DNA of 64,000 nucleotides from NCBI GenBank assembly GCA_964020155.1, contig OZ026546.1:5886400-5950399 (forward strand). The letters run 5' to 3'. The translations under genes and the position numbers were made by a program. The notes below the pieces were generated by a model, which did no database searches, had not been told where the DNA came from, and saw only the letters and a list, made by a program, of their open reading frames with translations. The DNA is from Chondrilla cf. caribensis. Its lineage: Eukaryota > Porifera > Demospongiae > Chondrillida > Chondrillidae. Positions 45,815 to 56,331 of the stretch are shown piece by piece. Numbering within the stretch: position 1 is the stretch's first letter; every line of letters begins with the position of its first letter.

Positions 45815-47113
45815 CTAGTTGAACTTCAGCTTCATTTCAACCACCTTGAAAGAATACCATGGTCCACCAGGTTTGGCTCTATACCATGTAACCCCTTTTG
45901 CATCCTTAACTCCTCCAGTCAAGTACTTTCCATTGAGATTAACATAGTGGCAGCTCTTGTACCACCAACCCCCTCTGAGTGAGACTGCACAATTACTCCC
46001 CCTGTGGCTGTCATGATCTTGGTCGTAGGTAGAGAACATCTGTCCACTGTGGTAGGTAAGCCGATCTTCGGCATTCCCGCTGTATCCCGACACATTCATT
46101 CTATAGTTAGTACTACTGTCTCCGACTATGAACTGGGAGTATTCAGCATAGTAAGAGTTCCCTTCCCAGTCTCCTAACTCCACCCTCAGTTTAGTTCCAG
46201 GGTATGTGTCTGTCATGCAGTGGATGTTGTCCAGTCCCATCCAGTATTCTCCATTGGGCTTTCCAAACCCATTGACGTATTCTGTCCAATTGCGATAGAA
46301 TTCAAGTCCTCCATTGAATCTTCTCTGGAAGACGGTCCAGTTTCCTCCCATGTCACAATAAGCAGTGAAGGGTCCACACCCACAGTCCATGGTGTAGACT
46401 CCGGAATGTGAGCATACTTCCTGGTGTACTTGTTCACATCCACAGGGAAGGGTTTGGCAGGCATCATGACTCTTAGCATAGCCTACAAGGTGTATAATAC
46501 TGAATGTTAGATTTTACCTTATTTAATGTATTAATTATGTGTTTACTTTACAGTAAATGTGTCGTTGAGAAAATTTGGTGTGAGGAAATTTTAAGTTACC
46601 CATAGTTTATAGTACACTCTGTATGTTCAGTACGTGCTTGCTACCTAATCCAATTGAAACTACATTTTACCATGAATGCTCCCATGTCTTTTGTACTTTT
46701 GAATTGTTACTCAAACACTCACCTTCGATACCTTAAGTCCTTCTTCTTCAACGATTAAGAATATATAGCGTACCATTGACGGTTATCCGTTAATGGTTAT
46801 TGGTTAGCGGTTACCAGAAATCAGTTGACTTTTAACCGATAAGCATTAACTGTTATTGGATTAACAGGTAACTTTCATCCGGTAACGTTTAGTAGTTTTG
46901 AGTTGTACCGAATAGTGTTTCAATTCTCATTTTACAGAATGCCTGATAGAATATTTGGTAATATGCACCTGTTAGTGTGTGTAGTGTTTGTTGCACCACA
47001 TGTCTTCACCCACTGTGCACACAGTCCTGGTGCACTATTGTACAAAGTTACTTACATTCTTGAAATGCTGCCACTGATATTATCCCAAAGAAAATTGTGA
47101 CCTTAGAGAACAT
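45815..47113 (-). CDS. U20: secreted fibrinogen-related domain protein, two exons
   Basis: Exons: 47113..47056 and 46482..45815, 241 aa, intron 573 bp; duplicate of U5. The signal peptide reads MFSKVTIFFGIISVAAFQE. Stem: [24 protein letters not shown]. Compared with U5 it has SGVY, CGCGPF, CDMGGNW, DNIHCM, and patch DHDSHRGSNCAVSLRGGWW, KSCHYVNLNGKYLTGG, VKDAKGVTWYRAK. So even recent duplicates differ mainly in the last third. Confidence 0.85.
46676..46910. repeat. GTTA-rich dispersed repeat, copy 3
   Basis: Nearly identical to 12034-12269 because it lies in the duplicated U20 intron. Confidence 0.6.
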
Positions 47114-47200
47114 TGCTCTTTCTCTTGTTCTTCTCTGAACTTCCTCTCTTCCTGTCAGTATTCCTCTAGTGACAGCTAATTGTGCTAATTCACCCAACTC

Positions 47201-47275
47201 CTTATATAGCCAAAGTTGAGGATGAGAATGACGTATGTTGAGTTGCCATAGTGGTTTTATTTTGTTATGGTGGTA
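47201..47275 (-). promoter_or_regulatory. U20 promoter, distal X-box decayed
   Basis: TATATAAGG and TGACGTATG; GTTGCCATAGTGGT; distal site TTGTTATGGTGGTAT as in U5. Confidence 0.5.
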
Positions 47276-47810
47276 TCGCAGTGTAAACTTAAGGTAGAAT
47301 ATGCCAGGATTCATATTATTCCAGTGGTTGGTTAGTGGTTGTGTGTTGTAGGACAGCTATTCATCCCAAGGATCTGTGTCTGTGAGTGTTAAAGTCTTCT
47401 TTGTGTGGTATATAGTGCGGGTTCTTACTTGTATGTATGCCATAATAAATGTTTGTAGCAGCTGACACTCGTACCAAACCAGTATATTGTACGACTGTTC
47501 CATGGTAGGTGCTCATATTGAACATATAATATGTCCTATATCTCTTATATAGTGAAATAACACTACTATACAATATGCATTCATTGTGTAATAAATCATT
47601 GAAACTGTCTAATAATTAACAATGATGTTATCAGATCCACATGTTGTGTACATGTTGATACTATGATATTTTACTGAGTATCAAGATATAACGTACGTAC
47701 ATATGTGAATGTACTGCATGTGTAGATGCAAGTATGTATGTACGTATGTACATGCACACTGGAATACACACACAAAGTTGTTAGCAGCATTCTCCAAATG
47801 ATGTACCCTT
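47276..47810. other. Spacer U20-U21
   Basis: Copy of the U5-U6 spacer with small indels. No gene seen. Confidence 0.45.
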
Positions 47811-48894
47811 TTAGTTGAACTTAAGCTTCATTTCAACAAACTTAAATGAGTAGTATCCTCCACCAGGTTTGGCATTGTACCATGAGAGTCCTTTTCCATC
47901 TACAACTCCTCCGATCAAGTACTCACCGTTGAGATTAACATAATGGCAGCTCTTGTACCACCAAGCCCCTCTGTATGAGACTGCGCAATTGCTTCCACTT
48001 CTGCTGTCATGATCTTGGTCGTAGGTAGTGAACATCTGTCCACTGTGGTGGGTGAGCTGGTCTCCGGCATTCCCGCTGTATCCTGTCACTGTCAATTTAT
48101 AGTTAGTACTACTGTCTCCGACTACAAACTGGGAGTATTCGGCATAGTAAGAGTTACCTTCCCAGTCTCCTAACTCCACCCTCAGTTTGGTTCCAGGAAG
48201 AATGTTTGTCATGCAGTGTATGTTGTCCAGTCCCATCCAGTATTCACCTCTGGGGTTTCCAAATCCATTGACATAACTGTTCCAATTGCGATAGAATCCA
48301 ACTCCTCCATTGAATCTTCTCTGGAAGACGGTCCAGTTTCCTCTCATGTCACAATAAGCAGTGAAGAGTCCATACCCACAGTCCATGGTGTAGACTCCAG
48401 AGTGGGAACACACATCAGAATAAACCTGTTCACATCCACAAGGTGGTGATGTTTGTTGACATGTGTCATGTTGGTGACCTTTGGCATAGCCTACAAGGTG
48501 TAGAAGAATCTATTGTCAGTGAGAAGAAATTGTTTTTAGAGAATACTATGTTACTCCTAGTTTATGGTATGGCTGGTATTTGGAGTACTTGGTTGCCTTG
48601 TAAGCCAATAAATTTTGAAGTTATGTGCATTTTACTAGAAATAGTATATGTATAATATTATATGTTGAATGATGCAATGTACCGCGCTTAGACCACCTGT
48701 GCAGTATAGTGTATTTCAATTTTTATTTTACAGAATTTAAAACAGTGTAGTGTTTGTTGCAACTCAAACACTTATCACATGTACGTACATCATCCACTAT
48801 CCACTGTGCACACAATCCAAGTACCAAGCTACTTACATTCTTGAAATACTGCCACTGATATTATCCCAAGGAAAATAGTGACCTTAAGGAACAT
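47811..48894 (-). CDS. U21: secreted fibrinogen-related domain protein, one conserved Cys lost
   Basis: Exons: 48894..48837 and 48490..47811, 245 aa, intron 346 bp; duplicate of U6. Signal peptide MFLKVTIFLGIISVAVFQE. Stem: CYAKGHQHDTCQQTSPPCGCEQVYSDVC. The motif MDCGCG is MDCGYG here, so the second cysteine of that pair is Tyr. KLTVTGYSG; patch DHDSRSGSNCAVSYRGAWW, KSCHYVNLNGEYLIGG, VVDGKGLSWYNAK. The frame is open; the missing Cys may alter a disulfide that all other complete copies can form. Confidence 0.83.
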
Positions 48895-48981
48895 TGTTTT
48901 TTCTTTTGTTCTTCTCCGAATTTCCTCTCTTCCCGTCAGTATTCCTCTAGTGATAGCTGATTCTGCTAATTCACCCATCTC

Positions 48982-49055
48982 CTTATATAGCTGAAGTTGG
49001 GGATAATAGTGATGTTTGTTGAGTTGCCATGGTAATTTTCTATTGCCATGGTGAC
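48982..49055 (-). promoter_or_regulatory. U21 promoter
   Basis: TATATAAGG; AGTGATGTTTG at the CRE-like position; GTTGCCATGGTAAT; ATTGCCATGGTGAC. Confidence 0.6.
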
Positions 49056-50043
49056 ATAACAACATAACCTGAAAGTAGAATATGCCATGATTCATGTTAT
49101 TCCAGTGGTTGATTAGTGGTTGTGTGTTGTAGAACAACAACTCACCTCAAGAATCTGTGTCTGTGAGTGTGAAGGTCTTCTTTGTGTTGTGGTATGGGTT
49201 TCCCCCCATTGTGCATATGCTGTAATGATTGTTTGTACTACAGCTAGTATTTGTCCCCAAACTAGCTTGTTGCTATGGTATGTGGTCGTCGTATTGGAAG
49301 CCATTTTATGTTCTATTCCTATAATATAAATGGGAAAGTTATACTAGTATGCATTACACATTCAACAGCCATTTTGTGTAATAGTTAAAATTATATCAAA
49401 GGGAATGGACCATGTTATCACTCACCCTCTGCATACATATTGGGATAATTATTATGCATTACACAGTCAACAGCCATTTTGTGTAATAGTTTGAAATAAT
49501 CTCAAAGGAATGGATAATGTTATCACTCTCACACTCTGCATATATATTGGGATATATGTCACTGAGTATCATGCAGGGTGTGATGTGCGTATGTGTATAT
49601 GTGCTCCATTTTAAGTGCTGTAACTTAAGAATGGCAACAGTTATGAAGCTATTGCTTGTAATATTTGATGAATCTTGAAGCTTTCACTTGATACCAAAAA
49701 CAATTCCTGTCAGATGTATGACCCTTTTTGTATGGACGGTCGCATATGATCTCTCATTGATTGCTGTTATGATTACAAAATGTAATTTAGTAAATTCAAT
49801 TGCATTATTTGATTGCATTATGTTATTCTTCATAGTGGTAATTAGTAATTAATCTGGAATTAATGAATGATGTTATTACTTTCACACACTGCACACATGT
49901 GGAGGTATTTATTGTGTTATGAGTATCAAAGTATAATGTTTATATGTGTATGTATTGCATGTATGATGATAGTGTGTACATGTATTATATATGGGAATGC
50001 ACACACAGAGTGATTAGCACATATTTCCTAATCGTGTGCTCTT
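49056..50043. other. Spacer U21-U22
   Basis: Copy of the U6-U7 spacer, including the doubled CAACAGCCATTTTGTGTAAT block. No gene seen. Confidence 0.45.
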
Positions 50044-51168
50044 CTAGTTAAACTTCATCTTCATTTCAGCCACCTTGAAGGAGTAGAACCCTCTACCAGG
50101 TTTGAAATTATGCCATGTTCCCTTTTCCATCCTAAACTCCTCCAATTAAGTAATCACCATTGAGATTAACATTGTGACAGCCGTTGAACCACCAACCCCC
50201 TCTGAATGAGACTGCACAATTACTACCCCAAATGTCATGATCTTGGTCGTAGGTAGAGAACATCTGTCCACTGTGGTAGGAGAGCTTATCCCCGGCATTC
50301 CCGCTGTATCCCGACACATTCATTCTATAGTTAGTACTACTGTCTCCAACTACGAACTGGGAGTATTCAGCATAGTAAGAGTTCCCTTCCCAGTCTCCTA
50401 ACTCCACCCTCAGTTTGGTTCCAGGATAGCTGCTTGTCATGCAGTGGATGTTGTCCAGTCCCATCCAATATTCTCCATTGGGCTTTCCGAATCCATTGAC
50501 ATATTCAGTCCAATTGCGATAGAATTCAACTGCTCCATTGAATCTTCTTTGGAAAATGGTCCAGTTTCCTCTCGTGTCACAATAAGCAGTGAAGGGTCCA
50601 CACCCACAGTCCATGGTGTAGATCCCGGAATGCGAGCATACTTCCTGGTGTACTTGTTCACATCCACAGAGTAGGGGTTGGCAGGTATCATGACCCTTAG
50701 CATAGCCTACAAGGAATATAATACTGAATGTTAGAATTTGTTTTGTTTCAATGTGTTATTTAAATGTTTAATTTACAGTAAATGTGTCATTGAGAAGATT
50801 TGGTGTGAGGAAATTTTAAGTTACCCATGTATTACAGTCTGTATGTTCAGTACATGCTTGCTACGCAAACCAATTGAAGCTATACTTTACTATGAATGGT
50901 GTATGCATGTACATAGAATAATGTAATATACCGGTCCTAGTCCACTTGTACATAGGTATTTCAGCTGTCATTTTCAGAATGTATGTATGTTATAATCTTC
51001 TGTACATATACACCTATGTGTGTAGTGTTTGTTGCAAATCAACCACACACCACATGTCCTTTACCCACTGTGCACACAGTCCTGGTACACTATTGTACCA
51101 AGTTACTTACATGCTTGAAATGCTGCCACTGATATTATCCCAAGGAAAATAGTGACCTTAGAGAACAT
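50044..51168 (-). pseudogene. U22: FReD gene with nonsense codon and small deletion
   Basis: Exons would be 51168..51111 and 50706..50044; duplicate of U7. The frame is open across the position where U7 is shifted, but a TAG at 50132-50134 follows GDYLIGGV, and a net 4-base loss near 50117 (CATGTTCCCTT for CATGTGACCCC) shifts the remaining C-terminus. Patch: DHDIWGSNCAVSFRGGWWF, NGCHNVNLNG. The signal peptide ends FQA. About 30 C-terminal residues are lost, including the final FReD strand. Confidence 0.8.
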
Positions 51169-51251
51169 TGTTCTTTCTCTTGTTCTTCTCTGAACTTCCC
51201 TTTCTGTCAGTATTCCTCTAGTGACAGCTGATTCTGCTAATTCACCCATCT

Positions 51252-51325
51252 CCTTATATAGTCGTAGTTGAGGATGAGGGTGACCTGTGTTGAGTTGCCA
51301 TGGTAATTTTACATTGCCATGGTGA
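51252..51325 (-). promoter_or_regulatory. U22 promoter
   Basis: TATATAAGG; GGTGACCTGTG at the CRE-like position; GTTGCCATGGTAAT; ATTGCCATGGTGAC. Confidence 0.55.
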
Positions 51326-51852
51326 CATAGCAGCATAAACTGAAAGTAAAATATGCCAGGTTTTGTGTTGTTTCAGTGGTTGGTTAGTGGTTGTGTGTTG
51401 TAGAACAACATTTGACCTCAAGGATCTGTGTCTGTGAGTGTGCAGGTCTTCCTTGTGTGGTATATAGTATTGTATGTCTTCCTTGTATGTATGTCATAAT
51501 ATATGTTTGTAGCAGCTGTCACTTGTCCCAAACTAGCATATTGCTGTACGGCTGATCCATGGTGGGTGGCCATACTAAAGGTATTTTATACCCTACATCT
51601 CTAATATAAATAACTCTATCATACATTATGCATTCATTATGTAATATATCATTGAAACTACCTAATCAATGATTAATAATAATGTAATCACATCCATACA
51701 TTGTATACATATACATGTTGAGATATACATAAACTATGTTACTGAGTATCAAGGTGTAACACACATGTACGTATATGCACGTATGTACATGGAGTGCACC
51801 TAGGAATACACACACGAAGTTGTTAACAGAATTCTTCAAATGATGTGCCTGT
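51326..51852. other. Spacer U22-U23
   Basis: Distal upstream block of U22 and a 3' flank of the U2/U17 type. No gene seen. Confidence 0.45.
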
Positions 51853-52980
51853 CTAGATAAACTTCAGCTTCATTTCAACCACCTTGAAGGAGTAGTGCCT
51901 TGTACCAGGTTTGGCATTGTACCATGAGAGTCCTTTAGCATCCTGAACTCCTCCAGTCAAGTACTCACCGTTGAGATTAACATTGTGGCACCAACCATAC
52001 CACCAGCCCCCTCTGCCTCCTTCTACACAATTGCCCCCACTTTTGCTGTCATGATCTTGGTCGTAGGTAGTGAACATCCGTCCACTGTGGTAGGAGAGCT
52101 GATTTCCGGCATTCCCGCTGTATCCTGACACTCTCATTCTATAGTTAGTACTACTGTCTCCAACTATGAACTGGGAGTATTCAGCATAGTAAGAGTTACC
52201 TTCCCAGTCTCCTAACTCCACCCTCAGTTTGGTTCCAGGAATAGTGTTCGTCATGCAGTTGATGTTGTCCAGTCCCATCCAGTATTCTCCATTGGGTTTT
52301 CCAAATCCATTGACATAACTGTTCCAATTGCGATAGAATCCAACTGCTCCATTGAATCTTCTCTGGAAGATGGTCCAGTTTCCTCTCATGTCACAATAAG
52401 CAATGAAGAGTCCACACCCACAGTCCATGGTGTAGACTCCAGAGTGGGAACACACATCTTGATAAACCTGTTCACATCCACAAGGTGGTGATGTTTGTTG
52501 ACATGTGTCATGATCATGACCTTTGGCATAACCTACAAGGTGTAGAAGTCAGATTGGATATTCTGTGTTTAACTTGCAGTTGATGTGTCAGTTTTTAGAG
52601 AATACTAAGTTACTCCTAGTTTATAGTATGACTGGTATTAGTAGGTTGCCTCGTAAGCCAATAAATTTTGAAGTTATGTGCATTTTGCTAGAAATAGTAT
52701 ATGTACATATGTTGAATGATACAATATACTGGGCTTAGACCACCTGTACAGTGCAGTGTATTTCAATTCTTATTTTACAAAATTTATGTTGGAATACTCT
52801 GTATATGTGCACCTGTGTATGTAGTGTTTGCTACGAATCAAACACTTATCACATGTACAGTATGTATGTACATCATCCACTGTGCACACAGTCCTGGTAC
52901 ACTATTGTACCAAGTTACTTACATTCTTGAAATACTGCCACTGATATTATCCCAAGAAAAATAGTGACCTTAGAGAACAT
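51853..52980 (-). CDS. U23: secreted fibrinogen-related domain protein, two exons
   Basis: Exons: 52980..52923 and 52532..51853, 245 aa, intron 390 bp. Signal peptide MFSKVTIFLGIISVAVFQE. Stem: CYAKGHDHDTCQQTSPPCGCEQVYQDVC; CGCGLFIAYCDM; DNINCMT with Asn for His. Patch: DHDSKSGGNCVEGGRGGWW, GWCHNVNLNGEYLTGG: the usual NCA is NCV, and the next residues differ from all other copies. Ends TRHYSFKVVEMKLKFI. The WYGWCH signature and 3' flank link it to U2. Confidence 0.84.
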
Positions 52981-53067
52981 TGTTCTTTCTCTTGTTCTTC
53001 TCTGAACTTCCTCTCTTACTGTCAGTATTACTCTAGTGACAACTGATTCTGCTAATTCACCCATCTC

Positions 53068-53141
53068 CTTATATAGCTGAAGTTTAGGATGAAAATGACG
53101 TATGTTGAGTTGCCATGGCAATATCATATTGCCATGGTGAC
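53068..53141 (-). promoter_or_regulatory. U23 promoter
   Basis: TATATAAGG; TGACGTATG; GTTGCCATGGCAAT; ATTGCCATGGTGAC. Confidence 0.65.
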
Positions 53142-54029
53142 ATGACAGCGTAATCTGAAAGTGGAATATGCCAGGATTCATGTTATTCCAGTGGTTGGTT
53201 AGTGGTTGTGTGTTGTAGGACAACAACTCACCTCAAGAATCAGTGTCTGTATGTGTGAAGGTCCTCCTTGTATGGTTATATGGGTTCCCCCCATTGTGTA
53301 AATGCAGTAACAGTAGTTCATACTACAGCTAGTATTAGTCCCAAACTGTCATGTTGCATGGTACGTGTGATGGTCACATTGGAAGCCATTTTTTGTTCTA
53401 TTTACGGAATATGCATAGGAAAGTTACACAGTCAACAGCCATTCTGTGTAATAGTTTAAAATTATCTCAAAGGAATGGCTATTATTATCACTCTCACCCT
53501 CTGCATACATATTGGGATATATCACATGTCACTGAGTATCATGCAGGATGTGATGTGCCTATATATGTGTATATGTGCTCTATTTTAAATTCTGTGACTT
53601 AAGAATGGGAATATGAATTAAGCCACTGCTTGTACTATTCAATGAAACTATCTCAAAGCTTTCACGTGATACCAAAGATGTAATTCCCGTCAGATGTGCA
53701 AAACTGACCTTTTCATATAGAGGGTCACATATGATCTCTCATTGATTGCTATTATGATTACAAAATGTTATTTAGTAAATTCAATTGTATTATTTGATTG
53801 TATAATATTGTTCTTGAGGGTGATAATTGGTGATTAATGTGGAATTTATGAATGATGTTATTACATTCACACACTTCACACAAGTGGAGGTATCTATTTT
53901 GTTATGAGTATCAAAGTATAATGTGTATATGTGTATATGTTGTACGTGTAGATGCAAGTGTATACATGCAGTACATGTGGAAATGCACACACAGAGTAAT
54001 TAGCACATATTTCCTAATCATGTGCTCTT
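53142..54029. other. Spacer U23-U24
   Basis: Distal upstream block, then 3' flank closely related to those of U4, U19 and U29. No gene seen. Confidence 0.45.
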
Positions 54030-54330
54030 CTAGTTAAACTTCATCTTCATTTCAGCCATCTTGAAGGAGTACCACCCTCCACCGGGTTTGGCGTGAACCC
54101 ATGTAACCCCCTTTACATCCTTAACTCCTCCAGTCAAGTACTCACCATTGAGATTAACATTGAGGCAGTTCTTGAACCACCAACCCCCTCTGCCTGTGAC
54201 TGCACAATTCCTACCCCAACTGTCATGATCTTGGTCGTAGGTAGTGAACATCTGTCCATTGTGGTAGTAGAGCTTATCCCCGGCATTCCCGCTGTATCCC
54301 GACACATTCATTCTATAGTTAGTACTATAT
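54030..54330 (-). pseudogene. U24: C-terminal FReD fragment
   Basis: An undamaged C-terminal third (NVSGYSGNAGDKLYYHNG, DHDSWGRNCAVTGRGGWWF, KNCLNVNLNGEYLTGG, KMKFN stop at 54030) stops abruptly within the SSTNYRM codons at GTTAGTACTATA. It then joins sequence of 3'-flank type (from about 54331) that belongs to U25. The first two thirds, intron, exon 1 and promoter are deleted. Confidence 0.82.
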
Positions 54331-54686
54331 CACACCTGCTCACAATGATCCGCACATGAACACAGTGTTTTGTGTGAATGTAGATGTAATAATTATAAGA
54401 TATGCAACTACTTATGTGCTTTGTGGTTTCTCCTTGATCACTGTTATGCTTACAAATGTAATTTAGTATTTTCAATTGCATCGAATAGTTGATTATTATT
54501 ACTGAAAGTAATAATTGAAATCTGAAAAAAAAGAATATTAATTTCACACAATGTATACATATCGAAGTATCGAAGTATGCTATGCAATTTTGTATGTACT
54601 GTTTATTTGGATGCATATACGTATAAGAAGAACACGCAGTAATACACCCGGGATGATTAACACAACTCTCCAAATGATGTGCTTTT
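54331..54686. other. 3' flank of U25
   Basis: AT-rich, related to the flank below U18 (TTTCTCCTTGATCACTGTTATG). No gene seen. Confidence 0.45.
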
Positions 54687-55814
54687 TTAGTTCAACTTCA
54701 CTTTCATTTCAGCGAACTTGAATGAGAAGGATGTACTGCCTCCTTTAGGTTTACCACTGTTCCATGTAATTCCTGTGTCATCACTAACGCCCCCAGCCAA
54801 GTACCTACCATTAAGGTTGGAATAATAGCAGCTTTTGTACCAGTAAGCCCCTCCATATCTTGTTGCACAATTTTGCCTTCTATCAATGTCATGATCTTGG
54901 TCATAGGTAGTGAACATCTGTCCACTGTGGTAGGAGAGCTTATCCCCGGCATTCCCGCTGTATTTCGACACGTTCATTCTATAGTTAGTACTACTGTCTC
55001 CAACTACGAACTGGGAGTATTCAGCATAGTAAGAGTTACCTTCCCAGTCTCCTAACTCCACCCTCAGTTTGGTTCCAGGAAATGTGCTCGTCATGCAGTG
55101 GATGTTGTCAAGTCCCATCCAGTATTCACCTCTAGCAACTCCGAATCCATTGACATATTCAGTCCAATTTCGATAGAATCCAACTGCTCCATTGAATCTT
55201 CTCTGGAAGACAGTCCAGTTTCCTCTCATGTCACAATAAGCAGTGAAGGGTCCACACCCACAGTCCATGGTGTAGACTCCAGAAAGTGAGCATACTTCCT
55301 GGTGTACTTGTTCACATCCACAGGGAAGGGTTGGGCAGGTGTTATGACCTTTAGCATAGCCTACAAGGTGTATAGTGAATGTTAAAAGATTGCCATCAGC
55401 TACTGGTAGTAGGACTTGGTGTTCAATGCCAATATGTCAGTAAGAAGGGAGATCAATCTTCAGGAAAGAGTGAATCACTTTTGTTTATAGTGCAGTCTAT
55501 CTGACATTGTACAGCACTTGATTGTCTCCTAAACCAATTGAGGTTGCTGTGAATGGCATGTGCATGTACATAGGTATACATCAGGCCAAATGTACAGTAT
55601 ATTTAGTTCTTCAAAATGTTGGAGTATGTGTACATATATCCCTAATATACAGGATATACATGTGTATGTGTATTGCTTGTTATAAATGAGGCACATCACA
55701 TGTCCTTTACCTACTGTACACACAGTCCTGGTACACTATTGTACCAAGTTACTTACATTCTTGAAATACTGCCACTGATATTATCCCAAGGAAAATAGTG
55801 ACCTTAGAGAACAT
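54687..55814 (-). CDS. U25: divergent secreted fibrinogen-related domain protein, two exons
   Basis: Exons: 55814..55757 and 55360..54687, 243 aa, intron 396 bp. Stem: [24 protein letters not shown]. FRe[28 protein letters not shown] (Lys for Gly). C-terminal third of the U18 lineage: DHDIDRRQNCATRYGGAYW, KSCYYSNLNGRYLAGG, SDDTGITWNSGKPKGG, FSFKFAEMKVKLN. The AYWY replaces the otherwise constant WWY/WWF. Its intron and stem are close to those of U26, while its end matches U18: a likely chimera. Confidence 0.83.
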
Positions 55815-55901
55815 TGTTCTTTCTCTTGTTCTTCTCTGAACTTCCTCTCTTCCTGTCAGTATACCTCTAGTGATAGCTGATTCTGCTCATTCACCCATCT
55901 T

Positions 55902-55951
55902 CTTATATAGTCGTAGTTGAGGATGAGGATGACGTGTGTTGAGTTGTCATG
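55902..55951 (-). promoter_or_regulatory. U25 promoter, truncated upstream
   Basis: TATATAAGA and TGACGTGTG are present; only the first bases of the proximal X-box-like motif (GTTGTCATGG) remain before unrelated sequence begins at about 55952. Confidence 0.45.
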
Positions 55952-56045
55952 GGTGCTGCTGAGAAGGATTGGGGAGTTTGACGTCGATTGCATGCGAACT
56001 GAAGGAGGAGTTCACAAACAAACAAACAAACAAACAGAGACCCCG
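55952..56045. mobile_element. Retroposon-like insert with (ACAA)n tail
   Basis: About 94 bp of sequence foreign to the array (GTGCTGCTGAGAAGG...) ending in five CAAA units (56014-56036) and AGAGACCCCG. It cuts the U25 promoter from its distal block. The simple-repeat tail suggests a SINE-like retroposon, but no clear tRNA-type boxes or target duplication were found. Confidence 0.35.
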
Positions 56046-56331
56046 TAAATTATAGTAAGATTATTTGATTGCATAATAATTATATTTCTTGAATGATTAA
56101 TGTGGGATGAATAAATGATATTATTTCACACATTATTTTCACATAATTGAAGAATGATTATTACTTTCACACACTGCATACATGTGGAGGTATATAATGT
56201 GTTATGAGTATCAAAGTATAATGTGCATGTGTGTATGTATTGTATGTGTAGATGAAAGTGTGTACCTGCAGTACATATATATAGGAATACATTCACTGAG
56301 CGATTACGCAAATTTCCAAATCATAAGTTTT
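56046..56331. other. 3' flank of U26
   Basis: AT-rich flank of the common type with TATGTGTAGATG; contains two versions of ATTACTTTCACACACTGC-like sequence. No gene seen. Confidence 0.4.

Larger units (their letters stand above)
41770..51170. repeat. Segmental duplication, copy B (U19-U22)
   Basis: Second copy of the four-unit block at 7.7-16.5 kb. It lacks the palindromic insertion of copy A and instead has an extra tandem copy of about 810 bp in the 43.3-44.9 kb spacer. Confidence 0.8.

Noticed and set aside
1359..53226. Minus-strand ORFs starting in the distal upstream block (LSYNTQPLTNHWNNMNPG...) as real N-termini of the FReD proteins
   Set aside because: They cross the TATA box and X-box motifs, and the ATG of MFSK gives a proper signal peptide. 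Kept only as a low-interest finding.
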